64,000 nucleotides of DNA from Dictyobacter aurantiacus. GTDB lineage: Bacteria > Chloroflexota > Ktedonobacteria > Ktedonobacterales > Ktedonobacteraceae. The stretch is from positions 5,704,001 to 5,768,000 of the forward strand of contig NZ_BIFQ01000001.1 of NCBI RefSeq assembly GCF_003967515.1. Reading direction: 5' to 3'. The notes under the pieces were generated by a model that saw nothing but the letters and a program-made list of their open reading frames with translations, did no database searches and was not told the DNA's origin. The translations under genes were made by a program, and so were the position numbers. Positions 34,593 through 42,815 of the stretch are shown in pieces. The stretch's first letter is position 1; each line of letters opens with the position of its first letter.

Positions 34593-36744
34593 CGTTATTT
34601 TCCTCCTCATGTGCCCGCGTCGCGCGCGTATTTCTGGCATCCGTCAACGAGAGTATCGATCCCGTCTGTGTGGCCGGTTGGCGCCGCAATTCCTCGCAGA
34701 TCGTCGCCAGCAGGAGTGGTGAGATGCGCAGTCGCTCGGCCACCTGCTGAACGTTGGCGGCCAGCAGCCCCTCCACCGTCTCATATTCCGCGCTCAGGCG
34801 TCCCGCCGCCTCGGGATGCAGGCCGAGGGAGGTCAGCATCACGCTCGTCAACGCGTGCTGTCCGTCCGGGACGCCACCGTCCAGGCCGGCCAGGCTGGAC
34901 AGGGCGGTATTGATCTGCTCAAAGCAAGCGATCGCATCCTGCGCCGACAGATTCTGGCCCGCGAACATGCGCGCGTTGGCCACCAGGATGCTGAGCAGGG
35001 CCGTAAAGCCAGGATGCGCGGGTCCCAGGTCGCGGATGCGCCGCAGCAGGGGATTGCGCGCGTTCAGGTGCAGCACACCCTTCATCACCGCTTCGTCGAC
35101 CTGTTGCCGCTCCAGGAAGCCACGCACCAGCGAGCGAATGGGGCCGACGAAGCGCCCCTCTTCCATATTATGCTGCGCGCGGCGTATCTTTTGTGCTCCT
35201 GCCGGATAGAGCAGGATCATCGGCAGGTGCTCAGGCTCATAGGCCAGCAGGCGCACCGGAAAGCCCTCGGCGCGGCAGGCCTCGACCAGGGCCTGCCAGC
35301 GCTGCTCGGGATCCTCAACCGGCGCGAATAAATAGCTGGCCGACGGCGTCAGCTCTTCAACCGGGACCCCGTAGATCTGCCCATAGGCCTTGAGGAAGGC
35401 GGTATCGGCGAACCAGCGGGCATCGATCACCGCCAGCCGGCGCGCCTCAAACAGGGCCAGGGCTTGCGTTACCCCATCTTCATTATCGTAGTAGAAGATG
35501 CGACCGGGATTCTCGCGCAGATACTCCGGCAGCGTCAGCTCTCCCCGGCTGGTCTTGAAGCTCACCAGGTCGGCCACGCGTGTAAATAGCTCGGGTGCGC
35601 GTACCGACCAGCCCTTGATCAGGTCGTTATGCGCCTGCACGATGGCCTGCCAGTCCAGTGGAGCGTGGTCCGCTAAGTGCTCAAAATGGGCGAAGAGTGC
35701 CTTCTCCAGGGCCGCCTGTACCGCCGCGAACAGCTCATCATGGCGCAGCGTCTCGCGGCTGGCCGTGGGATTGAGGGAAGGGCAATCGATGATCCCGCTT
35801 ACGAAGCGTGCCCAGGCCGGCAGCAGATCGCGCTCGCGCTCGGTAATCAGCATGTGACGTACATAGACCGTGACATCTCCATACTCCTGAATCGACACGA
35901 TCGAGCGCGGCGGCACAAACAGGACCCCGCGCAACGGGATGAGCGTCCCATCCTCGGCTCGCACATCGCTTAGCGGCAGCACCGTCAGCGGGCGCACCGA
36001 AGTACGCTCCTCGATCCAGGCCATGTAGCGGGCCGTGCGGGCAACGCGCGGCTCTTCATCATCGTCATCGCTGTCCACCAGCCATGGAGCGGGCGCGTTA
36101 TTGACCGGGGTCGCGTCCTCGCCTACATAGATCGGGATCGGCAGGAAGGCCGCGTACGACTTGAGCACCGGGCGTAGGATGCTGGCATCCAGCAGGAAGC
36201 GGGCATCCTCGCGCAGATCCAGCAGTACCGTCGTCCCGACCGCCGCGCGCGTCGCCTGGCGCAAGGCGTAGCTCTGCCCGCCCTCCGAGATCCAGCGCCA
36301 TGCCTCGGTCGGCGCCTGATAGCTACATGTCGTAATTTCGATGCGTGAGGCGATCATAAAGGATGAGAGCAGGCCCAGGCCGAACATCCCGATCAGGTCC
36401 AGTGCCTCCTCGCGCCGCGCGTTGCCGAGCCGCTCGCGCAGCTCGCGTGTATAGCCGCGTCCCACCGTCGCCAGGAAGACCGTAATCTCGTCACGGGTCA
36501 GGCCTGATCCATTATCTTCGATCAATAGCTGCTGATTGGCGCTGTCGATGGAGACCGTGATTTTCGGCGTATACTCGCGTGCCACGTGCGTGTCCTCCTG
36601 TCGACGTCGCACGCAGGAATCGTGGGCATTTTGAATTAATTCGCGCACCGCTACGCGCGGATCAGAATACAGGTGTTCGCCCAATACCTTGAGCAGGCCA
36701 GGTAGATGGATGTCAACCGGGAGGATCTCAATTTCTTCAGGCAT
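34582..36744 (-). CDS. HSP90-family (GHKL) ATPase with unusual C-terminus
   Basis: The start at 36744 (MPEEIEILPVDIHLPGLL) gives 720 residues; a longer frame upstream has repeat-derived sequence. The Bergerat ATP site is complete: VRELIQNAHDSC (Glu35, Asn39), LLIEDNGSGLTRDE, and GMFGLGLLSSFMIA. The middle domain has the catalytic-arginine motif TASRETLRHDELF. E. coli HtpG has 624 residues. Here the usual C-terminal dimer part is replaced or extended by about 80 residues with a helix-hairpin-like stretch (YETVEGLLAANVQQVAERL), then an acidic end (EEENNDAQ). It is the first gene of an operon with the TPR-like gene. It is not a standard HtpG. Confidence 0.88.
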   Translation of the reverse strand: MPEEIEILPVDIHLPGLLKVLGEHLYSDPRVAVRELIQNAHDSCVRRRQEDTHVAREYTPKITVSIDSANQQLLIEDNGSGLTRDEITVFLATVGRGYTRELRERLGNARREEALDLIGMFGLGLLSSFMIASRIEITTCSYQAPTEAWRWISEGGQSYALRQATRAAVGTTVLLDLREDARFLLDASILRPVLKSYAAFLPIPIYVGEDATPVNNAPAPWLVDSDDDDEEPRVARTARYMAWIEERTSVRPLTVLPLSDVRAEDGTLIPLRGVLFVPPRSIVSIQEYGDVTVYVRHMLITERERDLLPAWARFVSGIIDCPSLNPTASRETLRHDELFAAVQAALEKALFAHFEHLADHAPLDWQAIVQAHNDLIKGWSVRAPELFTRVADLVSFKTSRGELTLPEYLRENPGRIFYYDNEDGVTQALALFEARRLAVIDARWFADTAFLKAYGQIYGVPVEELTPSASYLFAPVEDPEQRWQALVEACRAEGFPVRLLAYEPEHLPMILLYPAGAQKIRRAQHNMEEGRFVGPIRSLVRGFLERQQVDEAVMKGVLHLNARNPLLRRIRDLGPAHPGFTALLSILVANARMFAGQNLSAQDAIACFEQINTALSSLAGLDGGVPDGQHALTSVMLTSLGLHPEAAGRLSAEYETVEGLLAANVQQVAERLRISPLLLATICEELRRQPATQTGSILSLTDARNTRATRAHEEENNDAQ

Positions 36745-36803
36745 GTAGTTGTACCCTAAAACAGTAATTTTACGATAGTTCAAAGAAAAGCATAGTAATG
36801 TGC

Positions 36804-36834
36804 TAACTATACCATAGTTGAGGTAATACGGCAA
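36804..36834 (-). promoter_or_regulatory. Promoter of the HSP90-TPR operon
   Basis: On the minus strand TTGCCG (36834-36829), a 17-bp spacer and TATAGT (36811-36806) form a sigma-70-like promoter about 62 bp above the ATG. AACTAT-ACC-ATAGTT at 36805-36819 overlaps the -10 and could be an operator. Confidence 0.55.
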
Positions 36835-36854
36835 AGCCGTTTTTTTAATCTCTG

Positions 36855-37355
36855 GTGGGGACTTGAGCGCCCCCACACGGGCGTCCGCTGCGCGGACGCA
36901 CTGGTTTTTTATGTTGGTGCATCGCGTGCGCATTCGCGCACGCGATGCACCAACATAAAACGGACGTGTGAGTGCCGCAGGCGATGATTCTGAGAGTTAG
37001 ACAAGCTCATGATCATCGCCTGCGGCACGCCTGAGCTTTCGCTCTCTGGTGCTCACACGTCCATGGTGTATTGGTGCAGCAGGGGCGCATTCGCGCACGC
37101 GATGCACCAACATAAAACGGACGTGTGAGTGCCGCAGGCGATGATTCTGAGAGTTAGACAAGCTCATGATCATCGCCTGCGGCACGCCTGAGCTTTCGCT
37201 CCTCTGGTGCTCACACGTCCATGGTGTATTGGTGCAGCAGGGGCGCGAAAGCGCCCCTGCTGCACCAATACACAAAACCCAGTGCGACCGCGCAGCGGAC
37301 GCCCGTGCGAGGGCGCTCACGTGCCCTCAACATGACGGAAGTCAAACACATTCCA
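36855..37355. repeat. Complex block of palindromic elements with 157-bp tandem duplication
   Basis: The order is: GC module (about 36865-36898), long hairpin (36910-36958, core GCGTGCGCATTCGCGCACGC), then two near-identical 157-bp units beginning at 36928 and 37085. Each unit carries the module GCCGCAGGCGATGAT...ATCATCGCCTGCGGC. A second long hairpin with AGGGGCGC arms (about 37230-37275), the reversed GC module and the end GGAAGTCAAACACATTCC (37337-37354) follow. No gene is present. Confidence 0.9.
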
Positions 37356-37369
37356 TGAGTACACCAGGG

Positions 37370-37400
37370 GCGCATGTATGCGCCCCTGGTGTTGCAGTCA
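37370..37400. terminator. Short GC hairpin near anti-sigma gene
   Basis: CACCAGGGGCGCATG and its complement form a tight palindrome, downstream of the leftward anti-sigma gene. A small hairpin TTGCGCGCCGAAGGCGCGCAA follows at about 37413. Confidence 0.5.
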
Positions 37401-37489
37401 CTCATAAAAAAATTGCGCGCCGAAGGCGCGCAACGTTCGCGGCCCGAGCCCCCCCTTTTTCAGGGTAAAAGCAGCTGCTTCATGCCTGT

Positions 37490-38263
37490 CTACTCCCACG
37501 ATTGCTGCAGGCGGACAAATTTTTGGATCGCGTCCGGACTGGCGTTGGAGCTGACCCAGCAGTTCATGCCTTCTTCACGCCAGTTGGCCAGGTGAGTGCT
37601 CTGGATGGTGTTCATCTTAATGGGGGCCGATCCCTGGGTGGTGGGCCAGAGGAAGAAATTAATGATATGCCCCTGATACTGGTAGACGATGGCGGCCACG
37701 TTTTTTCTGTCCAGGTAATCCAGGCGACCTCCGACCAACGTATAGCCATCGGAGCTGATATCGTAGATGTACGGTGTGTAGTTGAGTTTGCCCTGAAACC
37801 ATGACTTGATGGTATTGGGATCGGAGGAACGTATATCCACCAGGTGATTGGCTGTGAGCGAGCGCATATGGTTATCAAACACCTGTTGCGACAGAGCGCT
37901 TCCCCCACCTCCGGGTGGAGTAGTAGGGCCGCCACGCCATAGGCCAGTGAGAAGGACCGCCAGGGCCGCCACGATCAGGCATGCCGCCGCTACGCTGAGG
38001 CCGCGCCACAAGGTAGCCCGGGTTATGAAGGTTGCGCGATCGCGCAGATGGAGCGATGACGACACGCGCTGGCGTAACTGTGGAGGCGCGGTAAAATACA
38101 GAGGGCCCCCCTTGATGGCAGCGCGTAGCGCCTGATACCCATCATAACTTTCCCGGCATGCCGCGCACGTTGCCAGGTGGCGTTCGATCTCGACGCTATA
38201 GGCGATATCTAGCTCGTTATCCAGGTAGGCATGCAAAAAGCGCTGCGCTTCTGTACAATTCAT
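37490..38263 (-). CDS. Anti-sigma factor with zf-HC2 domain
   Basis: The protein has 257 residues. The N-terminal zinc-binding motif is ERHLATCAACRESY (HxxxCxxC) with an upstream Cys3 of MNCTEAQRFLHAYLDNEL, as in RsrA/ZAS-type anti-sigmas. One membrane helix spans about residues 87-107 (GLSVAAACLIVAALAVLLTG). A glycine/proline linker leads to an extracytoplasmic domain of about 130 residues of unknown type, ending with aromatic-rich sequence (NFFLWPTTQG). The gene overlaps the sigma factor gene by 4 bases (ATGA), so stoichiometric expression is likely. The external domain probably senses an envelope signal. Confidence 0.9.
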   Translation of the reverse strand: MNCTEAQRFLHAYLDNELDIAYSVEIERHLATCAACRESYDGYQALRAAIKGGPLYFTAPPQLRQRVSSSLHLRDRATFITRATLWRGLSVAAACLIVAALAVLLTGLWRGGPTTPPGGGGSALSQQVFDNHMRSLTANHLVDIRSSDPNTIKSWFQGKLNYTPYIYDISSDGYTLVGGRLDYLDRKNVAAIVYQYQGHIINFFLWPTTQGSAPIKMNTIQSTHLANWREEGMNCWVSSNASPDAIQKFVRLQQSWE

Positions 38264-38793
38264 CGTATTCCTTCTTCGTCCATCCGCTGCGCGAGATAAC
38301 GCTGCAGCTGCTTACGCGCCCGCGCCAGGCGTGACATTACCGTTCCCAGCGGGATATGCACGATCATGCTGATATCCCGGTACGACATCTCCTCCAGTTC
38401 GCGTAAGACCATGACCTCACGAAACTCGAACGGCAGGGCCGCCAGCGCAGCACCGAGCTTCTGCTGATCGACGCGGCGCAGATGCAGCACTTCCGGATTC
38501 AGCACATCACTTTCTCTATCGTGTAGCGCTTCATCAAATGGTACCGTCTGCTCATCTAAGCGCCGCTGTTGCAGCCAGGTATAACAGGTATTGCGTACAA
38601 TGGTCAGCAACCAGACGCGGCTATCTCCACCCCGAAACCCCTGCAAAAATCTGAAGGCTCGTAAGCATGCTTCCTGCACCATATCTTGCGCATCCTGGTC
38701 ATTATGGGTGAGCCAGCGCGCCAGGTTGTATGCTGCGTCCAGGTGCGGTAAGATGAGCTGCTCAAAACGTAAGCGTTGGTCATGCGGTTGCAC
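38260..38793 (-). CDS. ECF sigma factor
   Basis: The protein has 177 residues. Region 2 reads AYNLARWLTHNDQDAQDMVQE, in blocks, then ACLRAFRFLQGFRGGDSRVWL. Region 4 reads ALPFEFREVMVLRELEEMSY, then RDISMIVHIPLGTVMSRLARARKQL. It is of sigma-70 extracytoplasmic-function type. The adjacent anti-sigma gene overlaps by 4 bases. The genes it controls cannot be read here, and no obvious autoregulatory promoter was tested. Confidence 0.95.
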   Translation of the reverse strand: MQPHDQRLRFEQLILPHLDAAYNLARWLTHNDQDAQDMVQEACLRAFRFLQGFRGGDSRVWLLTIVRNTCYTWLQQRRLDEQTVPFDEALHDRESDVLNPEVLHLRRVDQQKLGAALAALPFEFREVMVLRELEEMSYRDISMIVHIPLGTVMSRLARARKQLQRYLAQRMDEEGIR

Positions 38794-38887
38794 TTACGCA
38801 CCTTTTTACCTTCCACTGAAAGGGACTGACTTTTTTGACTTTTATTCCTTGTAAAAGAGACTGGCTCTAAGCAGATTTTATTCCTGG

Positions 38888-38995
38888 TGGGACATATGAT
38901 AGCCCCACACGCGCGTCCGCTACGCGGCCGCAGCGTTTTTTTGTACTGGTGCATGCGGTGCGCGGATGCGCACCGCATGCACCAGTACAAAATTG
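38888..38995. repeat. Palindromic element with long hairpin
   Basis: The GC module (CGCGTCCGCTACGCGGCCGC, about 38911) precedes a long hairpin at 38939-38992 (arms TTTTGTACTGGTGCATG; core CGGTGCGC/GCGCACCG). It is located upstream of the sigma factor gene. Confidence 0.85.
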
Positions 38996-39259
38996 ACTCT
39001 GTGCTTAATCCCTGGTTGACTCCCGTATCAGCATACACCATTTTTATATCTATTTCTACTTTTACTGTAGCGATTTAATTTTTGATGTCCCAATCTGCAA
39101 TGGATAGGGGAATAAATTTTGCAAATATCGGTCTGGAGAGGTGAAGGAAAAAGAGAACCGGGTAGATGCTAGCGTCACCATATGCGTTGTTGTACCGTTG
39201 GATGGAGTTTAATGGCTGGGGGCGGGTACGGATTGTCTGGTTTGAAGGAGAAGATTTGA
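38996..39259. other. Non-coding, upstream region of next gene
   Basis: No gene was identified here. The region is AT-rich and ends with a GAAGGAGAAGATTTGA ribosome site for the gene at 39260. Confidence 0.4.
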
Positions 39260-40336
39260 ATGGATAAGCCACTCTCGATAGATAGGATCGAATATAGCCA
39301 GGATGCCTCTTCGGCGCAACGGCTGGCGCGAGGATACGGTTTCGTGAACGCGGGCGCCCATACCTTGATAGGGATTACTATGCTAACCCTGCTCTTTTTG
39401 ACCAACGGCAGCGTGCTCATCAAGGGGATCGAGGTTGTGCTGAGCCTATCGATGCTGGTGGCCAGTTTGCTGATGTGGAGTGAGCTGATGCTCAAAGAGC
39501 AGCAGACAGCCGGAGGGGTCCTGCTGGCGGGTGATCTCGCCCTGGCGGTGTCCTTTCTCTACCTGGGTGTGGCGATACCGGCATTTCATCAAGGCTACAC
39601 GACCCCCACGTTCGCCCTGGCCCAGTTTATTACCGTACTGGCCGGACTGATCGCCGGTAGTGGTGCACTGGTCCTGGCCAGATCCCTCAGCGCCGCGCGG
39701 CGGCGTGGTGTGATCAGGTTTTCCGACATGGTGCGCGATGGGGTGCAGCTAATTACCGGCACCATCTTATTCGGGATCGCGCTGTCGCAGCTGGTGTTGG
39801 CCGATCTCAAGGCCCCGCAGTGGAGCTGGATTAGCTTCCTGGGCATCACCATTCCGGGCATGCTGATCCTGGTAGGTCGTGAAGGGCTGAAAGAACGCTG
39901 TGAGGGCGTTCGAGGATGGCGCCGGGTCCCGTCACAACTACTGATAGAGCTCCTGCTGATCGTGGGACTCTCGATCATGCTGTATGGCAGCTATGTCAAT
40001 TTGACGCTGGGTGCGAACGGCTACCTGGTGGGAATCAAAGGGAACGCGGCCGGGTTCAGGCTGTGGCTGATCGCGGCGCTGCTGCTGGTGGGTGTGCGCG
40101 GAGGCTTCAAGCTGGCCTTTGGACGGAGAAGCGATCAACTGTGGTATCGCGTGCTGAACAACCTGCTGTATGTTCTGCTGCTGGTCCCTTTCATTTATGG
40201 CGCGCGCTCCGTCTTCGCGGGTCAGCCTCCCCTGGTGCGGATCGGCGCGGCCTGGCCGGACGTGGTACCGATCCTGATCGCGGCCATCTTGCTACTTGTA
40301 GTAGGGAGGTCCGTGGGTCAAAAGGGATGCGCGTGA
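39260..40336 (+). CDS. Hypothetical polytopic membrane protein
   Basis: The protein has 358 residues with a good GAAGGAGAA ribosome site. About nine hydrophobic helices were counted, near residues 35-55, 60-80, 90-110, 125-145, 165-185, 195-210, 225-245, 270-290 and 300-345. A basic loop follows helix 4 (SLSAARRRGVIRFSDM). No conserved motif allows a named family. The next gene starts 57 bases downstream and encodes a trehalase-like N-terminal domain; co-transcription is possible but there is no evident functional link. Confidence 0.75.
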   Translation: MDKPLSIDRIEYSQDASSAQRLARGYGFVNAGAHTLIGITMLTLLFLTNGSVLIKGIEVVLSLSMLVASLLMWSELMLKEQQTAGGVLLAGDLALAVSFLYLGVAIPAFHQGYTTPTFALAQFITVLAGLIAGSGALVLARSLSAARRRGVIRFSDMVRDGVQLITGTILFGIALSQLVLADLKAPQWSWISFLGITIPGMLILVGREGLKERCEGVRGWRRVPSQLLIELLLIVGLSIMLYGSYVNLTLGANGYLVGIKGNAAGFRLWLIAALLLVGVRGGFKLAFGRRSDQLWYRVLNNLLYVLLLVPFIYGARSVFAGQPPLVRIGAAWPDVVPILIAAILLLVVGRSVGQKGCA

Positions 40337-40393
40337 TGTACATACGCATTTAGCAATAGTGAAGTGAGAGAGTTGGTAGAAAGAAGGTGCGTT

Positions 40394-41161
40394 ATGGAGT
40401 GGGGAAACGAATCTCACCAGATATATTCACTGATCAATGCTTATGGCGTCGTCGGTGATAGCCATGCGACCGTATTGATCGCGCCGGATGGCTCGATCGA
40501 CTGGGCCTGTCTGCCGGATTTTGATAGCCCGGCCATCCTGTCTCGATTATTGGATGAGCGGCATGGGGGATACTTTCAGATCGCGCCGACGGATGGACCG
40601 CAGCGTGGCCTGCAGCGCTATCTCCACCGCACCAGCGCGCTGCAAACAAGCTTTGTGCGCGCGGCAGGCGCGGTAGAACTGACTGATTTTATACCTATGG
40701 GGACCCTGCAGGCATGGCCGCGCAAAGTCATTACCATAAATCGGGTTAACGTGTGCAGACCCCATCGATGTCTGATACGTATGATCGAATGCACGTATGG
40801 TAGTATGTCAGTTACCATGGACCTTAAAGCGACGCCGCACAACGCCACCGTCCCGGCAGAGGTCGTGCTCTGCCCTGATAGCATGGGCGCGTTCATTTCC
40901 GGAGGCCTGCAGCATGTGGTGCTGGTGCTATCCGACGTGCGCATGCGGGCGCCGTTCTCAATTGAGATCGTGCAGGATGCCGAGGAATGGCATCCTACCC
41001 TGCGGGCCCGCTTCGCGCTATGCGAGGGTGAAAGCCTGACACTGGCTCTGGCCGTGGAAGATAGCATCCAGTCGGCGCATCAACTGTTCTGGGATGAATT
41101 GTTGCAGCGCGACTTCAACACGGAGCTGATCCACAGCTTCGGCCTCGCGGGGACCGCCTGA
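40394..41161 (+). CDS. Stand-alone trehalase-like N-terminal domain (truncated GH15-type)
   Basis: The start at 40394 (MEWGNESHQIYSLINAYG) has GAAGGTGCGTT upstream, giving 255 residues. The start SLINAYGVVGDSHATVLIAPDGSIDWACLPDFDSPAI, in blocks, is the usual beginning of GH15 trehalase-like/glucoamylase proteins of about 600 residues, and RHGGYFQIAP and TSFVRAAGAVELTDFIPMG follow the N-terminal beta-sandwich domain. The catalytic (alpha/alpha)6 barrel is absent. The frame ends right after FWDELLQRDFN-type sequence. It is a truncated gene, or a domain recruited as a glycan-binding protein. A terminator follows at once, so expression as a short protein is possible. Confidence 0.8.
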   Translation: MEWGNESHQIYSLINAYGVVGDSHATVLIAPDGSIDWACLPDFDSPAILSRLLDERHGGYFQIAPTDGPQRGLQRYLHRTSALQTSFVRAAGAVELTDFIPMGTLQAWPRKVITINRVNVCRPHRCLIRMIECTYGSMSVTMDLKATPHNATVPAEVVLCPDSMGAFISGGLQHVVLVLSDVRMRAPFSIEIVQDAEEWHPTLRARFALCEGESLTLALAVEDSIQSAHQLFWDELLQRDFNTELIHSFGLAGTA

Positions 41162-41165
41162 GTGT

Positions 41166-41201
41166 GGGCACCTCACCAGCACTGGCGCCGGTGAGGTGCC
41201 C
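41166..41201 (+). terminator. Hairpin terminator
   Basis: Arms GGGCACCTCACC and GGTGAGGTGCCC around a 12-base loop, four bases after the trehalase-like domain's stop. Confidence 0.7.
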
Positions 41202-41214
41202 ATGCGGGGCGCGT

Positions 41215-41350
41215 CTAGACCGTTCTCTGTTTGTTTGTGCGTATGAGCAGTGGGATCAAGGAGACCAGCACCAGCAAGCTGACGCCCAGGCCGGGTCCGG
41301 TGACGGCGAGTCCTTGATCCCCTAGCAGACCAACAGACGGGTGCCATTCA
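41215..41350 (-). pseudogene. Relic of the C-terminus of a membrane protein
   Basis: On the minus strand an open frame ends with GLGVSLLVLVSLIPLLIR, then TNKQRTV and a stop. It looks like the last helix of a membrane protein. No start or upstream part was found (the frame is open only up to about 41430). Confidence is low. Confidence 0.3.
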
Positions 41351-41489
41351 TTTTTTCGCCGTCTCTCTGCGCAAAAAAATGATGTGCACCCTCTGTGAAC
41401 ACCCAGGGCTTTTTGATATTCGTCTGAAGATCACGGGCAAGCGATACAATGTACATTTTTTTGCATCTGGTGGCACACAATCTGGTTGT

Positions 41490-41506
41490 GCACAATTTAA
41501 TTGTGC
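41490..41506. promoter_or_regulatory. Second OhrR-like half palindrome
   Basis: GCACAATTTAATTGTGC is a palindrome with one central base. It shares 18 bases (TTGTGCACAATTTAATTG) with the box at 31452-31481. Both follow a TTTTTTGCA tract, so the two loci look homologous. It has no evident target gene. Confidence 0.4.
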
Positions 41507-41580
41507 TAAAGCAATCCGGGTTAAAAAAAGAAAAGATGCCGGGTGTATGGATTGGTTGTTGTTGAGGAGCCAGGGAGCTG

Positions 41581-41609
41581 TTGCATAAGCTAGACGGTTG
41601 AGTTATACT
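41581..41609 (+). promoter_or_regulatory. Sigma-70-like promoter
   Basis: TTGCAT (41581-41586), a 17-bp spacer and TATACT (41604-41609) lie ahead of the small frame at 41652 and the hydrolase gene at 41837. Confidence 0.6.
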
Positions 41610-41651
41610 GGTCGCGTATAGTAAGAACAGAAAGAAAGGAGGTGCGCAGTG

Positions 41652-41711
41652 ATGTTGACTAATACTTCGAGGATGAGACGGAACTGTGCACCTTGCACGC
41701 CAGTGAATTAA
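41652..41711 (+). CDS. Candidate 19-residue peptide with strong ribosome site
   Basis: The peptide reads MLTNTSRMRRNCAPCTPVN. AAAGGAGGTG at 41635-41644 is a nearly ideal ribosome site 7-9 bases before the ATG, and a good promoter lies 43 bases further up. It could be a leader peptide for the hydrolase at 41837, or a small gene of its own. A CxxC pair is present. No homologue is known to me. Confidence 0.35.
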   Translation: MLTNTSRMRRNCAPCTPVN

Positions 41712-41836
41712 GTTCTGCCTCTTGAAATCCTCAATAAACCCATCTATTCCCCGTCGTGAGGGGCTGTATTGTTGCAGTCCGCCATACTCTGCTGCCTTTT
41801 TGTGTCGTGGCAGAACAGCATATCAAGGAGATTATT

Positions 41837-42670
41837 GTGACAGAACTCAATTCACAGACAGGTTTTTTACAGGCCCAGGGGGCCCCACTGTATTATGAGG
41901 TCGCCGGAGAGGGTGAGCCGTTGCTACTGATCCATGCTGGGATCGCCGATAGCCGCATGTGGGACGAGCAGTTCGCCGTCTTCGCGCGGCACTATCGCGT
42001 CATCCGCTACGATCAGCGTGGCTATGGTCAGTCTCAATACCCTGCCGGCCCTTTTGCCTACCACGAGGATCCCGTCGAGCTGCTCACTTCTCTCGGTATT
42101 GAGAGCGCGCACGTCGTCGGCATCTCGTTCGGTGGACTGGTCGCGCTTGATTTCGTGCTCTCGCATCCACAGATGGTGCGCTCGCTGGTGCTGGTCGCGC
42201 CCAGTGTGAGCGGCACGCAGCCTTCGGAGGCGGTAAAGCGCTTCCAGGAGGAAGAGGAGGCGTACCTGGAGCGTGACGACCTCGACGCGGCCTCCGACCT
42301 CAATGTGCGCGTATGGGTGGATGGTCCCCGGCGCACGCCCGAGCAGGTAGATGCGAGCGTGCGCGAGCGAGTCCGCGCCATGCAGCGCCACGCCTTCACC
42401 GTTCCGGTCCCCGATGGAGCCGAACTTGTAAAGCTGCAGCCGCCGGCCATCGAGCGGCTGGCCGAGGTACGTGTGCCTACCCTGATTGTGGTCGGCGACT
42501 ATGATCTCCCCGACAAACTGGAGCTGAGCCAGCTGCTTGCCAGCCGTATCAACGGAGCGCAACTGCTGGTGATCGAGGGGGTCGCGCACATGGTCAGCAT
42601 GGAGCGGCCCGAGCAGTTCAACCAGGCCGTCCTCTCCTTTTTATCCAGGGTCAGCGGTGCCGACGTTTAG
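41837..42670 (+). CDS. Alpha/beta hydrolase
   Basis: The GTG start at 41837 (TELNSQTGFLQAQ follows) has AAGGAG upstream, giving 277 residues; the frame upstream lacks a site. LLLIHAGIADSRMWDEQ is the oxyanion region, YDQRGYGQS follows, and the nucleophile elbow is VVGISFGGLVAL. The acid lies in VVGDYDLPDK and the histidine in IEGVAHMVSMERP. The domain order is that of haloperoxidase/lactonase-like hydrolases. The substrate is unknown. It may be preceded by a 19-residue leader ORF at 41652-41711. Confidence 0.93.
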   Translation: MTELNSQTGFLQAQGAPLYYEVAGEGEPLLLIHAGIADSRMWDEQFAVFARHYRVIRYDQRGYGQSQYPAGPFAYHEDPVELLTSLGIESAHVVGISFGGLVALDFVLSHPQMVRSLVLVAPSVSGTQPSEAVKRFQEEEEAYLERDDLDAASDLNVRVWVDGPRRTPEQVDASVRERVRAMQRHAFTVPVPDGAELVKLQPPAIERLAEVRVPTLIVVGDYDLPDKLELSQLLASRINGAQLLVIEGVAHMVSMERPEQFNQAVLSFLSRVSGADV

Positions 42671-42815
42671 TGGGTCGGCGATCCTTGATTGCCTCCTTTT
42701 TGCGTGGTTTTCCGACGTTTCGTCGGCATTTTGAGAAATAATTGACTTATCGTCCGCTATATCCTATCGTGAGCGACAGAATGTTTGTGCTGATCGATGA
42801 AACGAGGGATACAGA

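Noticed and set aside
34582..36744. Ordinary HtpG
   Set aside because: The C-terminal end is longer and different, and a TPR-like gene is coupled to it.
36855..37355. Possible CRISPR array
   Set aside because: The units are 157 bp, carry internal hairpins and no regular short spacers, and there is no cas gene.
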